Positions 58,961-64,000 of a stretch of 64,000 bases of DNA are shown one piece after another. Within the stretch, counting starts at the first letter, position 1, and each line of letters opens with the position of its first letter. Under the pieces are notes generated by a model that made no database searches, was not told where the DNA came from, and saw only the letters and a program-made list of their open reading frames with translations. Made by a program: the position numbers and the translations under genes. The stretch is taken from contig NZ_JBDJKW010000011.1 in NCBI RefSeq assembly GCF_039673065.1, forward strand, positions 74,842 to 138,841, in the 5' to 3' direction. This stretch comes from Allobosea sp039673065 (lineage in GTDB: Bacteria > Pseudomonadota > Alphaproteobacteria > Rhizobiales > Beijerinckiaceae).

Positions 58961-59938
58961 ATGGCTTCCATCACACGACGCGGCCTGATCGCCGCGGGCG
59001 CCTGCCTGTTGGCGGCGCCGGCCCTGGCCCAGGGCGGCGCCTATCCGGGCAGCAAGGTCGTCACCATCATCGTGCCGTTCGCGGCGGGCGGCACCACCGA
59101 CCTGCTCGGCCGCATCGTCGCCGACCGGCTCGGCGCGCGGCTCGGCGGCAAGTTCATCGTCGAGAACCGGCCGGGCGCCGGCGGCAACACCGGCGTGGCG
59201 GCGGCCGCACGCGCCGAGCCGGACGGCTACACGCTGGCCCTGGGCACGGTCTCGACCCATGCGATCAATCCCGGCGTCTACGCCAAGATGCCCTTCGACC
59301 ACGTCAAGGACTTCGCGCCGATCTCTCAGCTCGCCAGCGTGCCGAACCTGCTGATGGTCAATCTCGACCTGCCGGCGAAGACGGTGCCGGAGCTGATCGA
59401 ACTCCTGAAAAAGAACCCCGGCAAGTACTCCTTCGGCTCCTCGGGCGCCGGTACCTCGACCCATATGGCGGCCGAGCTCTTCAAGGTGGAGACCGGAACC
59501 GACATGGTGCACGTGCCCTACCGCTCGAGCGGGCAGGTGACGCAGGATCTGCTCTCCGGCCAGATCCAGCTGACCTTCGACAACATCACCATCGCCTGGC
59601 CGCATGTGCAGGCCGGCAAGATCCGGGCGCTGGCCACCGCCTCGCCCAAGCGGCTCGAGGTCGACAAGGACCTGCCGGCGCTCGCCGAGTTCATCCCGGG
59701 CTACGACGCCAGTTCCTGGCACGGCTTCTTCGCGCCGTCGCAGGTGCCGCCGGAGATCGTCGCGCTGCTCTCCAAGGAGACGCAGGCGATCATGCGCGAG
59801 CCGGCCGTGGTCGAGCAGCTCAAGAAGCTCGGCGTCGATGCCGTCGGCTCGACGCAGCAGGAGTTTGCCGCCCATATCGCCGCCGAGACCAAGCGCTGGT
59901 CCGAGGTGGCGAAGAAGGCCAATGTCAGGATCGAGTGA
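58961..59938 (+). CDS. Tripartite tricarboxylate transporter substrate-binding protein (TctC/Bug family)
   Basis: Periplasmic binding protein of 325 residues with a twin-arginine-like signal (SITRRGLIAAG, cleavage near ALAQG, residue 25). The mature part has VVTIIVPFAAGGTTDLLGRIVA near 33, the Bug-family carboxylate loop, VENRPGAGGN near 68, and YSFGSSGAGTSTHMAAELF near 155. GGGAGG lies ten bases before the ATG. No tctA or tctB membrane genes accompany it, as is common for orphan Bug proteins. The divergent FCD regulator and the sugar-acid enzymes suggest that a carboxylated sugar or related acid is its ligand. Confidence 0.92.
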   Translation: MASITRRGLIAAGACLLAAPALAQGGAYPGSKVVTIIVPFAAGGTTDLLGRIVADRLGARLGGKFIVENRPGAGGNTGVAAAARAEPDGYTLALGTVSTHAINPGVYAKMPFDHVKDFAPISQLASVPNLLMVNLDLPAKTVPELIELLKKNPGKYSFGSSGAGTSTHMAAELFKVETGTDMVHVPYRSSGQVTQDLLSGQIQLTFDNITIAWPHVQAGKIRALATASPKRLEVDKDLPALAEFIPGYDASSWHGFFAPSQVPPEIVALLSKETQAIMREPAVVEQLKKLGVDAVGSTQQEFAAHIAAETKRWSEVAKKANVRIE

Positions 59939-60040
59939 GGGGGGCCGTCGCCGCGCCGTCCCGTGCCGCAGGGTGCGAGGAGGCGGCGCGGCGATCTGGC
60001 CCGCCCGCGACGCCTTCGCCCACCAACCGAGAACCGGCCC

Positions 60041-60760
60041 ATGACATCCACTGCCCTGACGCCCGAGAACCGCGCCAAGCTGAAGCGCGTCTCGACGGCG
60101 ACGCTGACCACGGCGCTGTTCAAGCGCGGCCTGCGCAACACCTTCATCCAGGATGTGCGCCCGCTCTCCCCGACCGCGCCGCGCATGGTCGGCGAGGCGT
60201 TCACGCTGCGCTACATCCCGGCCCGCGAGGATCTCGACCATATCGGCGTGTTCGAGGGCACGTCCCATCCGCAGCGCGTCGCGGTCGAGCGCTGCCCAGA
60301 GGGGCACGTCATGGTGATCGACAGCCGCAAGGACGCCCGCGCCGCCTCGGCCGGCTGCATCCTGGTGACGCGGCTGATGCAGCGCGGCGTCGCCGGCATC
60401 GTCACCGATGGCGGCTTCCGCGACAGCCCCGACATCGCGGCGCTCGGCTTCCCGGCCTATCACAGCCGCCCCAGCGCCCCGACCAACCTGATCCACCATC
60501 ACGCGCTCGACATCGAGCAGCCGATCGGCTGCGGCGACGTGCCGGTCTATCCCAGCGACATCGTCGTCGGCGACGCGGAGGGCGTCTGCATCATCCCGGC
60601 CCATCTCGCCAACGAGATCGCAGCGGAAGCCTATGAGCAGACCGCCTACGAGGATTTCGTCGAGGAGAAGGTGCGCGAGGGCCGCGGCATCTTCGGCCTC
60701 TACCCGGCCGATGCCGAGACCAAGGCCGCGTTCGCGCGCTGGCGGGCCGGCTGGTCCTGA
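60041..60760 (+). CDS. RraA-family protein (HMG/CHA aldolase-like)
   Basis: 239-residue RraA/dimethylmenaquinone-methyltransferase-like fold. Conserved RGVAGIVTDGGFRD near residue 125 (Arg/Asp metal-site loop) and GDVPVYPSDIVVGDAEGVCIIP near 166 (core PSDIVVGDAEGV) mark the family. Such proteins are often metal-dependent aldolases or oxaloacetate decarboxylases rather than RNase E inhibitors. It follows the tctC-type gene by 102 bases on the same strand and likely takes part in breakdown of the imported acid. The ATG at 60041 matches the family N-terminus. Confidence 0.87.
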   Translation: MTSTALTPENRAKLKRVSTATLTTALFKRGLRNTFIQDVRPLSPTAPRMVGEAFTLRYIPAREDLDHIGVFEGTSHPQRVAVERCPEGHVMVIDSRKDARAASAGCILVTRLMQRGVAGIVTDGGFRDSPDIAALGFPAYHSRPSAPTNLIHHHALDIEQPIGCGDVPVYPSDIVVGDAEGVCIIPAHLANEIAAEAYEQTAYEDFVEEKVREGRGIFGLYPADAETKAAFARWRAGWS

Positions 60761-60769
60761 GCCCGGCCT

Positions 60770-61801
60770 TCAGGCCAGCAGCTCCCTGACCCGCGGGATC
60801 ACCTCCCGCCCGTAGAGTTCGATGCAGCGCAGCGTCTGCGCCTGGGTCAGCGGGCCGGCGCTGATCTTCAGCTGGAAGCGGGAGAGGTCGAGCCCCTTCA
60901 CGGTCTGGGCGATCTTGCGGGCGACAGTCTCGGGCGAGCCGAGATAGAGCGAGCCCTGTGCGACCTCGCGCGCGAACTCCTCGCGCGACAGTGGCGGCCA
61001 GCCACGCTCGGCGCCGATGCGGTCGCGCATCGCCTTGTAGGCGGGGAAGAAGCTCTCGGCCGCCTCCTCGTCCGTCCCGGCGACGAAGCCCGGCGAGTGC
61101 ACGCCGATCGGCTGCGGCACCTGGCCGAGGCGGCCGGCGGCATCCTTGTAGAGATCGACATATGGGCGGAAGCGCTGGGCTGGGCCGCCGATGATCGCGA
61201 GCAGCATGGGCAGGTCGTAGCGGGCGGCGCGCACCACCGATTCCGGACTGCCGCCGACGCCGATCCAGGTGCGCAGCGTGCCGGTCTCGATCGGCGGGAA
61301 GACCGCCTGGTCGGTGAGCGGCGGGCGCAGATTGCCCTGCCAGGTGACGCGGCGGTTGCGGATCAGCGCCACGAACAGGTCGAGCTTCTCGGTGAACAGC
61401 TCCTCGTACTGGCGCAGGTCGAAGCCGAAAAGCGGGAAGGATTCGGTGAAGGAGCCGCGGCCGAGGATGACCTCGGCCCGGCCGTGCGACAGCGCGTCGA
61501 CCGTCGAGAAGCGCTGGAAGACGCGGATCGGGTCGTCGGAACTCAGCACGGTGACGGCCGAGCCGAGGCGGATGCGGCTGGTGCGCGTGGCGATGCCGGC
61601 GAGCACCGTCTCGGGTGAGGAGACGGCGAAATCGTCGCGGTGATGCTCGCCGACTCCGAAGAAGTCGACGCCGGTCTCGTCGGCCAGAACGGCCTGGTCG
61701 ACGAGGTCGCGGATGACCTGGGCGTGCGCCTGCAGCCGGCCGTCGGCGCCGGCGGTGACGTCGCCGAAGGTGTCGAGCCCGAGCTCGATGGTGGTCGTCA
61801 T
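60770..61801 (-). CDS. LLM-class (luciferase-like) flavin oxidoreductase
   Basis: 343-residue TIM-barrel flavin enzyme. GVGEHHRDDFAVSSP near residue 49 is the conserved His-His flavin-pocket region of the LLM alkanal-monooxygenase-like group, followed by TRTSRIRLGSAVTVLSSDDPIRVF (core RIRLGSAVTVLS) and GRAEVILGRGSF near 108. WIGVGGSPESVVRAA near 188 completes the barrel. It lies 7 bases downstream of the antiporter gene on the same strand. Substrate unknown. Confidence 0.9.
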   Translation of the reverse strand: MTTTIELGLDTFGDVTAGADGRLQAHAQVIRDLVDQAVLADETGVDFFGVGEHHRDDFAVSSPETVLAGIATRTSRIRLGSAVTVLSSDDPIRVFQRFSTVDALSHGRAEVILGRGSFTESFPLFGFDLRQYEELFTEKLDLFVALIRNRRVTWQGNLRPPLTDQAVFPPIETGTLRTWIGVGGSPESVVRAARYDLPMLLAIIGGPAQRFRPYVDLYKDAAGRLGQVPQPIGVHSPGFVAGTDEEAAESFFPAYKAMRDRIGAERGWPPLSREEFAREVAQGSLYLGSPETVARKIAQTVKGLDLSRFQLKISAGPLTQAQTLRCIELYGREVIPRVRELLA

Positions 61802-61808
61802 GGTCCGG

Positions 61809-63623
61809 TCAGTCTCCGACGTCGCTGAGGTCGTCCGGCAGGTTACCGGGCATGGCGCCCTGGCTCTTGGGCCGGGTGAAGGGTGTGGGCGCCGGGGTGT
61901 TGCGGTGCACGAGCTTCTGCCCGGCGGCGACGTCGCCGGCGACCTCGAAGGCCAGCCGCTCGGCGTCGCGCCGGCGCACGTCCTGCGAGATCTCGTCGGC
62001 CTCGCTCTCGGCGACACCGAGGCCGAGCAGCACGGCGCGGCCGAAGCTCATCGCCGACTCGAAGGTCTCGCGGATCTGGTAGTCGACATCGGCCTGGATC
62101 AGCTCGGCGGCATGGCCGCGGTCGAAGGCGCGCACGAACAGCTTGGCGTGCGGGAATTCGTGCCGGGCCATCTCGACGATGCGCGTCGCGGTCTGGCGTT
62201 CGTTGACGCAGACCAGGATCGCCGCGGCGTGATGGGCGCCGGCGGCGTGCAGGATCTCCGGCCTCGTGCCGTCGCCGTAATGCACCTTGAAGCCGAAGCC
62301 GGCGGCGGAGCGGATCAGCTCGACGTCGACCTCGAGGATGGCGACGCTGATGCCGCGCGCGAGCAGCGACTGGCTTGCCACCTGGCCGAAGCGCCCGAAG
62401 CCGATGACGAGCACCTGCTTGTCGAGCCCGTCGGCCTTGTCGACGCCGTCGAGCGAGGTGCGCTCGGGCGGCAGCAGCCTGTCGATCACGATGGCGAGCA
62501 GCGGCGTCAGCGCCATGGAGAGGATCACGGTCGCGGTCGCCACCGCATTGGTGCGGCCGTCGAAGATGCCGGCGGCCAGCGCGGCGGCGTAGAGCACGAA
62601 GGCGAACTCGCCGCCCTGGGAAAACAGGGCGACGCGCGAGATCGCGACGCGGGTCGGGGTCCGGAAGAGCTTGGCGATGATGAAGATGCCGAGCGCCTTG
62701 ACCGCCATGAAGGCGACGACGGCGAGCGCGACGAGGCGCCAGTCGCTCAGGATCATCGCGATGTCGAGCGACATGCCGACCGCGAGGAAGAACATCCCGA
62801 GCAGGATGCCCCTGAACGGCTCGATATCGGCCTCGAGCTGGTGGCGGAAGCTCGATTCCGAGAGCAGGACGCCGGCGAGGAAGGCGCCCATCGCCATGGA
62901 GAGCCCGCCGAGCTGCATCAGCAGCGCCGAGCCGAGCACGACGAGCAGGGCGGCGGCCGTCATGATCTCGCGGGCCTGTGCCAGCGCCAGCACGCGGAAG
63001 AGCGGGTTCAGCAGATAGCGCCCGGCGAGGACGAGGCCGGCGATGCAGGCGAGCCCGGTGCCGAAGGTGACCCAGCCATTGGCGGCCGCCGCCTTGTTCG
63101 GGGCGAGGAAGGCGACCAGTGCCAGCAGCGGCACGATGGCGAGGTCTTCCAGCAGCAGGATCGAGACTGCCTGCTGGCCCTGCGGCGTCGAGGTCTCGCC
63201 GCGCTCATCGAGCATCTGCATGACCACGGCGGTGGAGGAGAGCACGAAGCCCATCCCGGCGACGAAGGCGGCCGGGCCTGACAGGCCGCCGAGCAGGCCG
63301 ACGCCGGTCAGCAGCGCGCCGCAGAGCGCGACCTGCGACAGGCCGAGGCCGAAGATCTCGCCCCGGAGATTCCACAGCCGCGAGGGCTGCATTTCCAGGC
63401 CGATGATGAAGAGGAACATCACCACGCCGAATTCGGCGACGTGCAGCACGGTCTCCGGCGAGGAGAACAGGCCGAGGCCGAAGGGGCCGATGACGATGCC
63501 GGCGCTGAAATAGCCGAGCACGGAGCCGAGGCCGAGCCGGCGGAAGATCGGCACCGCGACCACGCCGGCGCCCAGAAGGCTGACGACCTTCACCAGATTG
63601 TCGGCGACGCCTTCGACTGCCAT
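61809..63623 (-). CDS. CPA2-family cation/proton antiporter with TrkA-N domain (KefB/KefC type)
   Basis: 604-residue inner-membrane protein, with about twelve helices over residues 10-385 (GYFSAGIVIGPFGLGLF near 37, FIIGLEMQPSRLW near 73, FLLAVGMSLD region near 278), then a cytosolic nucleotide-binding TrkA-N domain from about 402 (VLVIGFGRFGQVASQSL). Exchanges K+ or Na+ for H+ and is usually gated by nucleotides or glutathione conjugates. The ATG at 63623 fits the family start. Upstream, 63624-63854 has no gene and should hold the promoter; I see no clear consensus there. Confidence 0.9.
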   Translation of the reverse strand: MAVEGVADNLVKVVSLLGAGVVAVPIFRRLGLGSVLGYFSAGIVIGPFGLGLFSSPETVLHVAEFGVVMFLFIIGLEMQPSRLWNLRGEIFGLGLSQVALCGALLTGVGLLGGLSGPAAFVAGMGFVLSSTAVVMQMLDERGETSTPQGQQAVSILLLEDLAIVPLLALVAFLAPNKAAAANGWVTFGTGLACIAGLVLAGRYLLNPLFRVLALAQAREIMTAAALLVVLGSALLMQLGGLSMAMGAFLAGVLLSESSFRHQLEADIEPFRGILLGMFFLAVGMSLDIAMILSDWRLVALAVVAFMAVKALGIFIIAKLFRTPTRVAISRVALFSQGGEFAFVLYAAALAAGIFDGRTNAVATATVILSMALTPLLAIVIDRLLPPERTSLDGVDKADGLDKQVLVIGFGRFGQVASQSLLARGISVAILEVDVELIRSAAGFGFKVHYGDGTRPEILHAAGAHHAAAILVCVNERQTATRIVEMARHEFPHAKLFVRAFDRGHAAELIQADVDYQIRETFESAMSFGRAVLLGLGVAESEADEISQDVRRRDAERLAFEVAGDVAAGQKLVHRNTPAPTPFTRPKSQGAMPGNLPDDLSDVGD

Positions 63624-63854
63624 TGCGCTGGTCCCGCCTGCTCGTCCAGAAACCCGGCAGGGCGCCTCAGCGCGCCGGCCAGCGCTGGGGGACCATGTCG
63701 GCATGAAGGTGATGCGACCCGTCGCCCGGCCGGACAGGGTGTCGCACCGCGCGACATTGCACGAGATAGGCGCCCGCGCGCCAGCCGCAATATCGCGCAG
63801 CGCCGCCATGTGCGGCGTGCGGGGGAGTGTTCGCACGGTGGTGCGCCCATGAAG

Positions 63855-63885
63855 AAAGGCTCCGGTGCTTGGCGCCGGAGCCTTT
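63855..63885 (-). terminator. Hairpin terminator at the right edge
   Basis: AAAGGCTCCGG and CCGGAGCCTTT form a perfect 11-bp stem with a 9-base loop. On the minus strand it ends CCTTTCTTC. It lies 44 bases past the stop of the partial gene at 63930 and is the clearest terminator in the window. Confidence 0.7.
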
Positions 63886-63929
63886 GGCATTTTGGGCGGT
63901 GGTTTCGCCGCCGGGTCTGCGTGTGTTCG

Positions 63930-64000
63930 TCAGAGGGGTTTCTTGATGGCCTTTGCGATGATTCCGATGATGCCCTCGCGGAATGTGAGGACGCAGATGA
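63930..64000 (-). CDS. 3' end of an unidentified gene (cut off by window)
   Basis: A minus-strand frame open from the edge to a TGA at 63930-63932 encodes ICVLTFREGIIGIIAKAIKK and then Pro-Leu. The pattern is hydrophobic then basic, and a strong hairpin follows. Too short to identify; called a gene because of the terminator and codon pattern. Confidence 0.4.
   Translation of the reverse strand, partial: ICVLTFREGIIGIIAKAIKKPL

Noticed and set aside
61713..63281. Plus-strand open frame of 522 residues
   Set aside because: Antisense to the KefB-type antiporter; His/Asp/Glu-rich shadow.
1..64000. CRISPR arrays, tRNA or rRNA genes, insertion sequences
   Set aside because: No regularly spaced direct repeats, no tRNA cloverleaf or rRNA stretch, and no transposase motif found on reading the window; faint remnants could be missed by eye.

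Overview
The window is GC-rich DNA from an alphaproteobacterium, most likely a soil or plant-associated member of the Hyphomicrobiales. The basis is codon use, LivHMGF and TctC transport style, FCD-type GntR regulators and the nod-like CysNC; a Bosea-like genus would fit, but no marker gene is present to prove it. Nearly every base is coding, mostly in tight operons with 1 to 8 base overlaps. I see no tRNA, rRNA, integrase, transposase or CRISPR array.

Left flank (1-11.5 kb), ordinary transport and catabolism. On the minus strand: an FbpB-type ABC permease (cut by the window edge) and its binding protein; a beta-keto acid cleavage enzyme with a 3-hydroxyacyl-CoA-type dehydrogenase (a carnitine-degradation-like pair); and a branched-chain amino acid type ABC importer whose LivM, LivG and LivF parts form one 841-residue chain. 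On the plus strand: a divergent GntR/FCD regulator and an SDR dehydrogenase.

Centre (11.6-55 kb), a large surface-glycan cluster. (i) A SxtJ / small DUF5989-like / carbamoyltransferase trio. (ii) A DUF2793 fibre-like gene interrupted by one in-frame amber codon. (iii) Two AsnB-type amidotransferases and three sugar epimerases. (iv) A minus-strand block with HisF- and HisH-like ammonia donors, sulfate activation (CysNC, CysD) and a WbpI-type 2-epimerase. (v) A plus-strand block with a winged-helix regulator, ABC glycan exporter Wzm/Wzt, two methyltransferases, a sulfotransferase, a GDSL hydrolase, two N-acetyl-sugar amidotransferases (WbpG/WbuX type) and large membrane-anchored glycosyltransferases. 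(vi) A minus-strand wbpA-B-D-E operon with two more glycosyltransferases. Together these supply the full known gene set for UDP-2,3-diacetamido-2,3-dideoxy-mannuronic acid and its acetamidino derivative, with likely sulfate, carbamoyl and methyl decorations, and export by an ABC transporter whose ATPase carries a C-terminal glycan-recognition domain. Six glycosyltransferases belong to one paralogous family. Three of these carry an N-terminal multi-pass membrane domain, and one of the three has an extra N-terminal domain (1232 residues).

Right flank (55.2-64 kb), sugar-acid-type catabolism: an IlvD/Edd dehydratase, a DapA-family aldolase, an FCD regulator, a TctC-type binding protein and an RraA-like protein. 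These are followed by a luciferase-like oxidoreductase, a KefB-type cation/proton antiporter and the 3' end of an unidentified gene with a strong hairpin.

Three copies of a roughly 145-bp dispersed palindromic repeat lie 8 to 12 bases behind stop codons in both flanks and are absent from the glycan cluster.
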